Assembly: GCA_026995045.1 (NCBI GenBank)
Contig: JALWPK010000143.1
Coordinates: 1 to 63,072 of the forward strand
Origin: Gammaproteobacteria bacterium
Lineage (GTDB): Bacteria; Pseudomonadota; Gammaproteobacteria; SZUA-229
DNA length: 63,072 nucleotides
Reading direction: 5' to 3'
In this document: piece after piece, positions 55,470 through 63,072 of the stretch
Numbering within the stretch: position 1 is the first letter of the stretch
Layout of the letters: every line of letters begins with the position of its first letter
Translations under genes and position numbers: made by a program
The notes under the pieces: generated by a model
Database searches by the model: none
Seen by the model: the letters and a program-made list of their open reading frames with translations, nothing else
What the model was told of the DNA's origin: nothing

Positions 55470-56072
55470 CTATAGCGAACCCTTGGTGCTGGGCATCACC
55501 CCGGCCATGCGCGGGTCGGCGGCCAGCGCCATGCGCACGGCGCGGCCGAAGGCCTTGAAAATGGTCTCGGCGATGTGATGCGCGTTGCCGCCGCGCAGGC
55601 AGTCGATGTGCAGGGTGACATGGGAGTGGTTGACGAAGCCCTGAAAAAACTCATGGAACAGGTCGACATCGAACTCGCCAATCATCGCGCGCGGGTAGTC
55701 GGCATGGTATTCCAGCCCCGGACGGCCGGAAAAATCGATAACCACGCGTGACAGCGCCTCGTCCAGCGGCACATAGGCGTGGCCGTAGCGCACGATGCCT
55801 TTTTTGTCGCCCAGCGCCTGATTCACCGCCTGGCCCAGGGTGATGCCGATGTCTTCCACCGTGTGGTGGGCGTCGATGTGCAGATCGCCCTTGGCGGTGA
55901 TGTCGAGGTCGATCAGGCCGTGGCGCGCCACCTGGTCCAGCATGTGCTCCAGAAAGGGCACGCCGGTGTCCAGCCTGCATTCGCCCGCGCCGTCGAGATT
56001 GAGCTCGACCGTGATCTGGGTTTCCAGCGTATTGCGCTCGACGCGAGCGGTTCGTGCGGCGGGGTTCGCCAT
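55470..56072 (-). CDS. hisB: Imidazoleglycerol-phosphate dehydratase
   Basis: 200-residue monofunctional enzyme (no histidinol-phosphatase domain). Motifs: [20 protein letters not shown] and [16 protein letters not shown], and the repeat [14 protein letters not shown] and [18 protein letters not shown] supply the manganese-binding His residues. ATG 56072 has GGGAGA closely upstream; ATG 56084 is an alternative. First gene of hisBHAFIE; its upstream side carries a MITE-like element ending 28 bp before the start. Confidence 0.95.
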   Translation of the reverse strand: MANPAARTARVERNTLETQITVELNLDGAGECRLDTGVPFLEHMLDQVARHGLIDLDITAKGDLHIDAHHTVEDIGITLGQAVNQALGDKKGIVRYGHAYVPLDEALSRVVIDFSGRPGLEYHADYPRAMIGEFDVDLFHEFFQGFVNHSHVTLHIDCLRGGNAHHIAETIFKAFGRAVRMALAADPRMAGVMPSTKGSL

Positions 56073-56100
56073 AATGTCTCCCATTTGACCTGCCGGTCAG

Positions 56101-56350
56101 CTAGTCCGAATGTTGCATGAAACTGCCGGATGGATGTGCGCCTGGCGTGTTCGAGCGTGCCGCTTTGGAGCGAAAAGCGTAGCCGTAGCTACGGTTTGAG
56201 TGAAAAGCGGTGCGCTCGGGCGCGCCAGGCGTGCAGACGCCGGCAGAGCGGGGCGGTAACAATTTGTCACCTGCTAATATACGAAAAATATCTAACATAA
56301 ACATATGCTTGAATTTAATTTGTAGCGATTTTATGCAACATTCGGGCTAG
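56101..56350 (-). mobile_element. MITE-like element, copy 1
   Basis: 250-bp non-coding element with terminal inverted repeats: left CTAGTCCGAATGTTGCATGA, right end the reverse complement of CTAGCCCGAATGTTGCATAA. CTAG occurs at both tips and may be a target duplication. It shares the left ~150 bp, in the same orientation, with the element at 60387-60637 (conserved core GCCGGATGGATGTGCG, then AGCTACGGTTTGAGTGAAAA); the right third diverges. No transposase is encoded. It lies between dtd and hisB and supplies the last dtd codons. Confidence 0.88.
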
Positions 56351-56780
56351 TGAGCCAGAACGTGACTGGCCCGTCATTCACCAGCTCCACCGCCATATCG
56401 GCGCCAAAGCGGCCGGTTGCTACATAATCATAGTTGCTGCGAATTATATCAACAACTGAATCAAACAGTTGGCGTCCGGTTTCCGGTGACGCCGCCGAGC
56501 TGAAGCTGGGGCGCATGCCGCGGCGGGTGTCCGCCGCCAGCGTGAACTGCGGAACCAGCAGCACACCGCCGCCTATATCGCGCACGCTCAGATTCATTTT
56601 GTCATCAGCGTCGGCAAACACGCGATAGCCGAGAATACGCTCCACCATACGCGCGGCCTGCGCCTCGCTGTCAGCTTTTTCCACTCCCAGCAGCACCAGC
56701 AGCCCTTGATCGATACTGGCGATACATTCGGAGTCGACCGTCACCGAGGCGCGGCTGACACGTTGCAATAATGCTATCAT
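56331..56780 (-). CDS. dtd: D-aminoacyl-tRNA deacylase
   Basis: 149-residue enzyme hydrolysing D-amino acids (and Gly) from mischarged tRNA. Start [16 protein letters not shown] is canonical; active-site segments [20 protein letters not shown] and NDGPVTFWL contain the Ser and Gly-cisPro features of the family. E. coli Dtd ends at about this FWL; here the reading frame continues as TSPNVA, the last five residues being encoded by the terminal repeat of the adjacent MITE. The catalytic part is intact. Confidence 0.95.
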   Translation of the reverse strand: MIALLQRVSRASVTVDSECIASIDQGLLVLLGVEKADSEAQAARMVERILGYRVFADADDKMNLSVRDIGGGVLLVPQFTLAADTRRGMRPSFSSAASPETGRQLFDSVVDIIRSNYDYVATGRFGADMAVELVNDGPVTFWLTSPNVA

Positions 56781-56857
56781 CTTTTAATTCAACAAGTTAG
56801 CTGACACACGGGTCTGTGCAATCATTTCTGGACTGTTTCTCATTTGCCGACGAACGG

Positions 56858-56875
56858 TGTAGGTTAAATCCTACA
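56858..56875. promoter_or_regulatory. GacA/UvrY-type upstream activating palindrome
   Basis: TGTAGGTTAAATCCTACA is an 18-bp perfect-arm palindrome matching the architecture of the GacA box (TGTAAG, six bases, CTTACA). It lies about 65 bp upstream of the predicted start of the Csr/Rsm-type sRNA; a CATAAT -10 box stands at 56920-56925 without a good -35, as expected for an activated promoter. Confidence 0.8.
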
Positions 56876-56931
56876 ACACATAGCCTGAAGCGCTGATACC
56901 CGTTTATTGCTACACAAACCATAATTCAGCC

Positions 56932-57128
56932 TCAGGACACATGGAGAGAGCCGAACAGGGACATAAGGACGTATTGGTAGCAAATGATTATCGGACAGGG
57001 AATCAAGGACAGCTAACTAGACTCCTACGGATAGTTTACAAGGATTCAAAAGGATTGCTACAGCGCGAAAGGCTCAATCACCAAGCATGGATGAGCGAAC
57101 CCCCGGAACCTTGTTTCGGGGGTTTTTT
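56932..57128 (+). ncRNA. CsrB/RsmZ-family regulatory RNA (CsrA/RsmA sponge), predicted
   Basis: The roughly 195-nt transcript contains 12 GGA triplets (56935, 56943, 56959, 56967, 56993, 56999, 57007, 57029, 57042, 57052, 57089, 57105), many in A(N)GGA context such as ACAGGGACA, TAAGGACG and CAAGGATT. This is the CsrA-binding motif density expected of CsrB/RsmY/RsmZ RNAs. It ends in an intrinsic terminator and is preceded by a GacA-type box. It would titrate CsrA/RsmA to control translation of motility, biofilm and metabolic genes. The small open frame 56941-57141 inside is not considered coding. 5' end is approximate. Confidence 0.85.
57100..57128 (+). terminator. Intrinsic terminator of the Csr/Rsm-type sRNA
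   Basis: CCCCCGGAA (57100-57108) pairs with TTTCGGGGG (57114-57122) with one G-U pair around a CCTTG loop, followed by six T (57123-57128). The stem contains the last GGA motif. Confidence 0.9.
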
Positions 57129-57174
57129 ATTGGGCTTGTGATAATCGTCCCCACGCATCTGTCTTTACAGGCTG

Positions 57175-58002
57175 TCAGTCGTCGCCCGGCAAATTCGATA
57201 ACGCCATAAAATCAAACGATGCGCTGTCCGCCAGATGCGATGGCGTCACATGCTGCAGGCTGCGCATAATCATGTCGTTACGACCGGGCGATTCCTGCTC
57301 CCATTGTTGCAGCATGGCCTTGATCTGCTGGCGTTGCAGATTGTCCTGCGAGCCACAAAGATTACAGGGAATAATCGGGTAAGCACGCTGCGCTGCATAA
57401 GCAGCAATATCGTTTTCAGCGCACAATGCCAGCGGGCGTATCACGATGTGTTTGCCATCATCGCTTTTCAGTTTGGGCGGCATCGCCTTGAGCCGGCCGT
57501 TGAAAAACATGTTGAGGAAAAACGTCTCGATGATGTCATCGCGATGATGCCCCAGCGCAATTTTGGTGGCGCCAATGTTATCGGCGTGTTTGTACAAAAT
57601 GGCGCGACGCAGGCGTGAGCACAACGCACAGGTGGTTTTGCCTTCGGGAATTTTTTGCTTGACGATGCTGTAGGTGTCTTCCTCAATAATGTCAAAGTCG
57701 ACACCGATTCCGCTCAGGTAATCCGGCAGCACCCGCTCGGGAAAACCCGGCTGTTTCTGGTCGAGGTTGACCGCGACAAGTTCAAAATCCACCGGCGCTT
57801 TTTTCTGTTTCTGCAACAGCAGATCCAGCAGCGTATAACTGTCCTTGCCGCCGGACAGGCAAACCATCACAAGGTCGCCCTGTTCAATCATGTTGTACTG
57901 CGCTATCGCTTCGCCAACCTGATGACTCAGCCGCTTTTGCAATTTGGCCGCACCGGTCTTGACTGTCGGCATGGCGGTGAAGGTGATGGATGCGTCAGCC
58001 AT
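57175..58002 (-). CDS. ttcA: tRNA 2-thiocytidine biosynthesis protein
   Basis: 275-residue iron-sulfur PP-loop ATPase that thiolates C32 of tRNAs. PP-loop [13 protein letters not shown], Fe-S Cys residues in [11 protein letters not shown] (C-x-x-C) and in [12 protein letters not shown] 58002 overlaps the end of the upstream acyltransferase gene and has GAGG about 10 bp upstream; the frame stays open to 58089, but those codons lie within the previous gene. Confidence 0.95.
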   Translation of the reverse strand: MADASITFTAMPTVKTGAAKLQKRLSHQVGEAIAQYNMIEQGDLVMVCLSGGKDSYTLLDLLLQKQKKAPVDFELVAVNLDQKQPGFPERVLPDYLSGIGVDFDIIEEDTYSIVKQKIPEGKTTCALCSRLRRAILYKHADNIGATKIALGHHRDDIIETFFLNMFFNGRLKAMPPKLKSDDGKHIVIRPLALCAENDIAAYAAQRAYPIIPCNLCGSQDNLQRQQIKAMLQQWEQESPGRNDMIMRSLQHVTPSHLADSASFDFMALSNLPGDD

Positions 58003-58930
58003 AGACCGATGCCTCGCCCGGCGGCCGGGTCTTGAACAGGCGCAGCGTCCAGAAATATTGCGCCAGGCATTCGCGCACGGTTTGTTCAATAGCCTGGTTC
58101 ATTTGGGTCGCCGCTATCACGTCATCATCCACATCAAGTTCAGCTATCGCCGGCAACAGTTTGACGATATATTTGTGCTGCGCTGCATCATAACAACTGA
58201 CACAGGGCAGCACCTGCGCCCGGCATTGTTTCGCCAGCCGCCCCAACACCGGGATGGTGGCTTTTTGCACGCCGAAGAATGGCGCGAACACACAACGGTC
58301 TGCGCCCAGGTCTTCATCGGCAAGATATATCATCACTCGGCCCTTGCGGGTGTCGCGTATCAACGGGCGAAACCCCTGCTCACGGGTGTAGGCGTTCACG
58401 CCGAAGCGGGTGCGGCCTTTCGCCACCAGCCAGTCAATCAAACAGTTCTTCATCGCCTTGTACAAACCGCTGCACGGATAGCGCAATGACAATGCGGTGA
58501 CCGCAAATTCCAGCCCGACGCTGTGACTGGTCAATGCAATCACCTGTTTGCCTTCGGCGTGGATGGCGTCAATCTGTTCCACGCCCTGCAACCGCACCAT
58601 GTTTTGCAATCGCCACTTCGGCGCCCACCAGATCAAACCGTAATGCAGCACGCTTTTCATCTGATACGAAAAATGCCGGCGCGCCAGCTGCGCGATTTGT
58701 TCCGGCGTTTTTTCCGGAAAACACAGCGCGAGATTCACACAGGCGTAATGCACCCGCTTTTTGTTTTTGCGCCAGGCCAGCGCCGCCAGACCTTCCGCAA
58801 ACACATCAATCACTGCAACCGGCAACCAGCTGAACAAATAAAAAATACCCAGCATCAACCAGGTCAGCCAGTAACGCGGATGCAATAACTGTACGGAAAA
58901 CACCGGCAGGGTTTTTGACTGCGCCACCAT
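57995..58930 (-). CDS. LpxL/HtrB-type lipid A acyltransferase
   Basis: 311-residue inner-membrane acyltransferase with an N-terminal hydrophobic anchor ([17 protein letters not shown]). Catalytic H-x4-D/E motif: [11 protein letters not shown]. Other family segments: [19 protein letters not shown] and [20 protein letters not shown]. It transfers a secondary acyl chain to Kdo2-lipid IVA. It overlaps ttcA by 8 bp. LpxL versus LpxM cannot be separated by eye. Confidence 0.9.
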   Translation of the reverse strand: MVAQSKTLPVFSVQLLHPRYWLTWLMLGIFYLFSWLPVAVIDVFAEGLAALAWRKNKKRVHYACVNLALCFPEKTPEQIAQLARRHFSYQMKSVLHYGLIWWAPKWRLQNMVRLQGVEQIDAIHAEGKQVIALTSHSVGLEFAVTALSLRYPCSGLYKAMKNCLIDWLVAKGRTRFGVNAYTREQGFRPLIRDTRKGRVMIYLADEDLGADRCVFAPFFGVQKATIPVLGRLAKQCRAQVLPCVSCYDAAQHKYIVKLLPAIAELDVDDDVIAATQMNQAIEQTVRECLAQYFWTLRLFKTRPPGEASVYG

Positions 58931-58931
58931 G

Positions 58932-60383
58932 CTACTTACGCCAGAACGCCGGCATCAGCAATACCAGCAGGGTAAAGATTTCCAGCCGGCCGACCAGCAT
59001 GGCGAAACACAGCACCCACTTGTCATAGTCGGGCAGCGATTCGTAATTGGCGCTGACATTGCCCAGCCCAGGCCCCAGATTGTTCATGCTGGCGGCGACT
59101 GCGGAGAATGCGGTTATCTGATCCTGTTCGCTTATCATCAGTATCAGCATGATGATCACAAACAAGGCTACATAGGCGGCGAAAAAACCCCATACCGATT
59201 CCATCACCTGATCATTCACCGGCTGATTGCCGAGCTTGACCGTAATTTGCGCGTTGGGGTGAATCAGGCGCATCAGTTCGCGTTGCCCCTGCTTGACCAG
59301 CAACAACAAACGTATCGCTTTCATGCCGCCACCGGTGGAGCCGGCGCAGCCGCCGACAAAGCTGGCGAATATCAACAACACCGAAGCAAATGTCGGCCAT
59401 GAAGCGAAATCGCCAATCACAAAGCCGGTGGTGGTGCCGATGGAAACGGCGTGAAACACGCCGTGGCGAATCGCATCGCCCGTATCGGTGTACACCGACG
59501 ATGCGTACAGAAAAACCGTCACCGCCACTGTCACTAACAGCAACACCAGACTGTAGGTGCGAAACTCGGCGTCGCGAAAATAGGCGCCCACGCTGGCCGA
59601 TTTCAGCGCCATGAAATGCAGCGCAAAGTTGATGCCACCCAGAAACATGAACACGATAGCGACAATTTCAATCGCCACGCTTTCAAAATAGCCGATGCTG
59701 GCGTCATGGGTGGAAAAACCGCCGATGGCGACCGTGGAAAAACTGTGGGTGACAGCGTCGAACACATTCATACCGGCCAGCCAGTACGCCAGCGCACAGC
59801 TCACTGACAGACCCAGATAGATAAACCACAGCGCCTTGGCGGTTTCGGCAATACGCGGGGTGAGCTTGCGGTCTTTCACCGGCCCCGGCGTTTCGGCGCG
59901 ATACAACTGCATGCCGCCCACACCCAGCATCGGCATCACCGCCACCGCCAGCACGATGATGCCCATGCCACCCAGCCATTGCAGTTCCTGCCGGTAAAAC
60001 AGGATGGCGTGCGGCATGTCATCCAGCCCGACAAGCACGGTAGCGCCGGTCGTGGTCAGGCCGGAAATGGATTCAAACACCGCATCGGTAACACTGATGT
60101 CCAGCGCCTCATACAGGTACAGTGGCAAGGCGCCCGCCAGCCCCAGCACCAGCCAGAACAGCACCACCACCACAAAACCTTCGCGCATGCGCAGGTCGTG
60201 CTCCACCCGGCGCACCGGCAGATACAGCAGAAAGCCGCCGCCCAGCAAAATCAGATAGGCAGCCAGGAAAGCATTGCTGGCGTTTTCCTGATACAGCATA
60301 TCGATGACGACCGGCGGCAGCAGGGTAATACTGAACAGCATTACCAGCATGCCGATAATTCGTTGTATGGTGGCGATGTGCAC
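58932..60383 (-). CDS. trkH: Trk potassium uptake system membrane subunit TrkH
   Basis: 483-residue potassium channel-like transporter with about ten membrane helices in four pore repeats; filter-region segments include SISGLTTTGATVLV, FSTVAIGGFSTHD, SIGTTTGFVIGDF and ASMNNLGPGLGNV. The start is GTG 60383 (HIATIQRIIGMLVML aligns with E. coli TrkH). The start codon lies 3 bp from the tip of a MITE-like element, so its ribosome-binding site is now element sequence with no clear Shine-Dalgarno. It ends one base before the lpxL-type gene starts. Confidence 0.95.
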   Translation of the reverse strand: MHIATIQRIIGMLVMLFSITLLPPVVIDMLYQENASNAFLAAYLILLGGGFLLYLPVRRVEHDLRMREGFVVVVLFWLVLGLAGALPLYLYEALDISVTDAVFESISGLTTTGATVLVGLDDMPHAILFYRQELQWLGGMGIIVLAVAVMPMLGVGGMQLYRAETPGPVKDRKLTPRIAETAKALWFIYLGLSVSCALAYWLAGMNVFDAVTHSFSTVAIGGFSTHDASIGYFESVAIEIVAIVFMFLGGINFALHFMALKSASVGAYFRDAEFRTYSLVLLLVTVAVTVFLYASSVYTDTGDAIRHGVFHAVSIGTTTGFVIGDFASWPTFASVLLIFASFVGGCAGSTGGGMKAIRLLLLVKQGQRELMRLIHPNAQITVKLGNQPVNDQVMESVWGFFAAYVALFVIIMLILMISEQDQITAFSAVAASMNNLGPGLGNVSANYESLPDYDKWVLCFAMLVGRLEIFTLLVLLMPAFWRK

Positions 60384-60386
60384 GAC

Positions 60387-60637
60387 CTAGCCCGGAAGTT
60401 GCATAAAGCTGCCGGATGGATGTGCGTCTGGCGTGTTCGAGTGCGCCGCTTTGGAGGGAAAAGCGTAGCCATAGCTACGGTTTGAGTGAAAAGTGGTGTA
60501 ATCGGGCGCGCCAGGCGTGCAGACGCCGGCAGAGCGATCCGGTAGCAAAGCGTTACACACTAGTACTAGTGGGTTTATATTTATAAACATGAACTTAACT
60601 TATTAATTTCAGCGGCTTCATGCAACTTCCGGGCTAG
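60387..60637 (-). mobile_element. MITE-like element, copy 2
   Basis: 251-bp element with terminal inverted repeats CTAGCCCGGAAGTTGCATAA (left) and the reverse complement of CTAGCCCGGAAGTTGCATGA (right), same family and orientation as 56101-56350. It lies exactly between trkA and trkH: the right-tip CTAG forms the trkA stop codon and the left tip sits 3 bp before the trkH GTG. Removing the element together with one CTAG leaves trkA-TAG-3 bp-GTG-trkH, a normal tight operon junction. Confidence 0.9.
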
Positions 60638-62010
60638 AAAAAGGAAACGCTTACCTGAAACAGTTTTTCCACCAGTGGAATCTTGTTTTTGTCCAGCAGG
60701 AAAATAATCAGATGGTCATCGGTTTCGATGCGCACATCGTGATGCCCCATCAACACCTCGTCGCCGCGCACGATGGCGCCGATGGTGGCGCCTTCCGGTA
60801 AAATGATTTCCTCAATCGTCTTGCCGACCACGCGCGAGGTTTTGCTGTCGCCATGCGCGACAATTTCGATGGCCTCGGCGGCGCCGCGGCGCAGGGAATG
60901 CACCGCCACCACATCGCCGCGGCGCACGTAGGTCAAGAGCGCGCCGATGGTAATCAGTTGCGGTGAAATCGCCACGTCGATGGTTTCCTGGTTTTCCACC
61001 AGCTCGACATAGGCGGGGCGGTTAATCAGCGACATGACTTTTTTGGCGCCAAGCTTCTTCGCCAGCATGGCGGAAAGAATATTGGCCTCGTCATCATTGG
61101 TCAGCGAGCAGAACACATCCATCTGGTCGACGTTTTCTTCCTGCAACAATTCCTCGTCAGCCGAATCGCCGTGCAGCACGATGGTTTTGGACAGTTTCTG
61201 CGAAAGATATTTGGCGCGGCTGAGGTTGTGCTCCAGCACTTTCACCTGGTGCTTTTGCTCCAGCGCGCGCGCCAGCCGGTGGCCGATGTTGCCGCCACCG
61301 GCGAGCATGATGCGGCGCGCGGACTTGTCCAGCCGGCGCAGTTCGCTCATCACGGTTTTGATATGCTCGCGCGCGGCGATGAAAAACACTTCATCGTCCG
61401 CCTCGATGACGCGGTTGCCTTCCGGCACGATACCCTTGCCGCGACGAAAGATGGCCGCCACACGCGTGTCCACGCCGGGGACATGATCGCGCAGCGCGCG
61501 AATTTCGTGCCCCACCAACGGGCCGCCGTAATAGGCGCGAATGCCAACCAGCTGCACCCGGCCTTCGGCAAAATCCAGCACCTGCAATGCGCCGGGGTAT
61601 TCAATCAGGCGTTCGATATAGCTGGAAATAATCTGTTCCGGGCTGATGATGACATCCACCGGAATATTGTCGTTATTGAACAGGCCGTCGTAGCGCAGGT
61701 ATTCCTTGGAGCGCACACGCGCAATCTTGGTGGGCGTGTGATACAGCGAATGCGCAATCTGGCAGGCGACCATGTTGGTCTCGTCACTGTTGGTCACGGC
61801 AATCAGCAAATCGGCGTCGGCGATGCCGGCCTGCTCCAGAATCGAGGGATGCGACGCCTTGCCGCACACGGTCTGGATATCCAGCCGGTCGCGCAAATCA
61901 TTGAGCACGGTTTCGTTGGAATCGACCAGTGTGATGTCGTTGGCTTCGGAAGCCAGGTTGGCCGCGACAGTGGAACCGACCTGCCCGGCGCCGAGTATCA
62001 GAATTTTCAT
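60634..62010 (-). CDS. trkA: Trk potassium uptake system regulatory subunit TrkA
   Basis: 458-residue cytoplasmic peripheral protein with two tandem RCK halves. Rossmann motifs: ILILGAGQVGSTVAANLA (residues 3-20) and IMLAGGGNIGHRLARALE (about 235-252), each followed by a TrkA-C domain. It gates TrkH in response to NAD(H)/ATP. It follows rsmB after 57 bp, as in E. coli and Pseudomonas. Its TAG stop is formed by the tip of the MITE-like element. Confidence 0.96.
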   Translation of the reverse strand: MKILILGAGQVGSTVAANLASEANDITLVDSNETVLNDLRDRLDIQTVCGKASHPSILEQAGIADADLLIAVTNSDETNMVACQIAHSLYHTPTKIARVRSKEYLRYDGLFNNDNIPVDVIISPEQIISSYIERLIEYPGALQVLDFAEGRVQLVGIRAYYGGPLVGHEIRALRDHVPGVDTRVAAIFRRGKGIVPEGNRVIEADDEVFFIAAREHIKTVMSELRRLDKSARRIMLAGGGNIGHRLARALEQKHQVKVLEHNLSRAKYLSQKLSKTIVLHGDSADEELLQEENVDQMDVFCSLTNDDEANILSAMLAKKLGAKKVMSLINRPAYVELVENQETIDVAISPQLITIGALLTYVRRGDVVAVHSLRRGAAEAIEIVAHGDSKTSRVVGKTIEEIILPEGATIGAIVRGDEVLMGHHDVRIETDDHLIIFLLDKNKIPLVEKLFQVSVSFF

Positions 62011-62067
62011 GTCTATCCGCCGACTTGATGTGGCGCGTAGTTTACGCCTTTCACTCTGCTGATGCAG

Positions 62068-63072
62068 CTACCCGGCGACCGCCGGATATTTTTGCAACAG
62101 CGCGTAATAAAAGCCGTCGCTGTCATCAGCGTCCGGCAGCAACTGCCTGCCGTGTTCGCAAGCCAGCCCCCAGTCGGCGTCAATCGGTTGTTCTTCGGCG
62201 TCGCCCTGTTGCGCCAGAAAGGCTTTCACAATGTCGCTGTTTTCCTCGCGCAGCACCGAGCAGGTGGCGTACAGCAGACGCCCGCCGGGCGCCAGCAGTC
62301 GCCACGCCGACTGTAAAATCTGTTGTTGCACATTGGCGAGTTCGGCGATGTCCTGTTCGCGCCGCAGGCTTTTGATATCCGGGTGGCGGCGAATCACGCC
62401 GGTCGCCGAGCAGGGCGCATCCAGCAGAATGCAATCGAACAAACCGTCTTGCAGCACTCTGTCATGCCAACCTGTTTCCGTTGCATCAGCGACCTGCGTG
62501 CGCGCGCTTAATTGCAGGCGCGTCAGGTTCTCCCGCACCCGTTGAAGGCGTTCGGCGTCGTTGTCCAGCGCCAGCAGATCAAGCCGGTTGTCGGCGCGCT
62601 CCTGCATGTGACAGGTTTTGCCGCCGGGCGCGGCGCAAATGTCCAGCGCGCGATGCCCCGGTTTGGCGTCCAGCAGCTCCGCCGCCAGTTGCGCACCGGC
62701 GTCCTGCACCGCAAATTCGCCCTGCTGGTAGCCGGGCAGCGCGGTCACATCCGTTTGCTCCGCAAGCGCAATGGCGTCGCGGCTCAGGGGATGGGGCGAG
62801 GCCTGCAAGCCCTGCTGTTGCAGTTTTGCCAGATAAGCGTCGCGCGTGGTTTGCAGCCGGTTGACGCGCAAACACAATGCCGCGCGCGCGTTGTTGGCTT
62901 CGGTAATCTGTCGCCAGTGTTGCGGCCAGTCATGTTGCAACCGCGCCAGCAACCACGGTGGATGCGAGGCGCGCTGTTCCTCGGTCAGAGCCTGCTGAAT
63001 GGTTCCGACTTCGCGAATAAACCGGCGCAGCACGGCGTTGGCCAGTGACGCCGCCCAGTGCTTGCGCAACTT
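62068..63072 (-). CDS. rsmB: 16S rRNA (cytosine-967-C5)-methyltransferase, 5' end outside window
   Basis: C-terminal about 334 codons of the RsmB/Sun family (full length about 430-450). SAM-binding DICAAPGGKTCHMQ, catalytic motifs LLDAPCSATGVIRRHPDIK and LLYATCSVLREEN (two Cys of the m5C mechanism). The N-terminal NusB-like domain is cut by the window end; the first visible Met is internal. It heads the rsmB-trkA-trkH run. Confidence 0.95.
   Translation of the reverse strand, partial: KLRKHWAASLANAVLRRFIREVGTIQQALTEEQRASHPPWLLARLQHDWPQHWRQITEANNARAALCLRVNRLQTTRDAYLAKLQQQGLQASPHPLSRDAIALAEQTDVTALPGYQQGEFAVQDAGAQLAAELLDAKPGHRALDICAAPGGKTCHMQERADNRLDLLALDNDAERLQRVRENLTRLQLSARTQVADATETGWHDRVLQDGLFDCILLDAPCSATGVIRRHPDIKSLRREQDIAELANVQQQILQSAWRLLAPGGRLLYATCSVLREENSDIVKAFLAQQGDAEEQPIDADWGLACEHGRQLLPDADDSDGFYYALLQKYPAVAG

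Noticed and set aside
56941-57141. 66-codon open frame inside the sRNA locus
   Set aside because: Its first codons overlap the GGA-rich region, there is no ribosome-binding site distinct from the GGA motifs, and the frame runs through the terminator stem.

Overview
The window looks like chromosomal DNA of a Gram-negative gammaproteobacterium. The gene order closely matches blocks known from Pseudomonas and relatives: mrcA | pilMNOPQ-aroK-aroB; gshB | pilG-pilH-pilI-pilJ-chpA-chpC; tonB-yqgE-ruvX-pyrR-pyrB-pyrC'; hisBHAF-IE-tatABC; rsmB-trkA-trkH. The bulk is G+C-rich core genome with a few AT-richer islands (lipoprotein gene 8933-9895, ORFan 37099-37671, vapBC 48449-49101). I see no prophage, no complete insertion sequence and no CRISPR array. 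The species cannot be named from sequence alone.

Layout. 1-931 is the 3' part of hemE, convergent with mrcA (PBP1a, 1246-3723). Divergent from mrcA runs the type IV pilus secretion operon pilMNOPQ (3901-8902), then an unrecognised Ig-like lipoprotein gene, then aroK, aroB, a dGTPase-like gene and dnaG. Next comes the S-adenosylmethionine cycle: metK, an SAH riboswitch, ahcY, metF, then rsmE. The minus-strand Chp/Pil chemosensory cluster (19309-29211) controls twitching motility. It is followed on the plus strand by gshB, apbE, tonB, yqgE, ruvX, pyrR, pyrB and a catalytically dead dihydroorotase homologue. 36.7-43.6 kb is a mixed zone: hypotheticals, a redoxin, a frameshifted membrane coiled-coil gene, rpoD, a phosphopantetheinyl transferase, a CAU tRNA and tag. 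44-48.4 kb holds an HDOD-GAF-histidine kinase next to a REC-PAS-GGDEF-EAL protein, probably a c-di-GMP signalling pair. Then come a VapBC toxin-antitoxin pair, gpmI, and a long minus-strand run tatC-tatB-tatA-hisE-hisI-hisF-hisA-hisH-hisB-dtd. The end carries a CsrB/RsmZ-like sRNA gene, ttcA, an lpxL-type acyltransferase, trkH, trkA and the 3' part of rsmB.

Most notable non-coding content. (1) An SAH riboswitch whose 3' strand is perfectly complementary over 14 nt to the ahcY start codon region, so the switching mechanism can be read from sequence. (2) An unannotated Csr/Rsm-type sRNA with 12 GGA motifs, a GacA-box palindrome upstream and an intrinsic terminator. (3) Two ~250-bp MITE-like elements with terminal inverted repeats, inserted exactly at gene ends in the dtd/hisB and trkA/trkH junctions; one now supplies the last codons and stop of dtd. 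(4) Six copies of a family of nested intergenic inverted repeats, one of which appears to have been recruited as coding sequence at the start of apbE.
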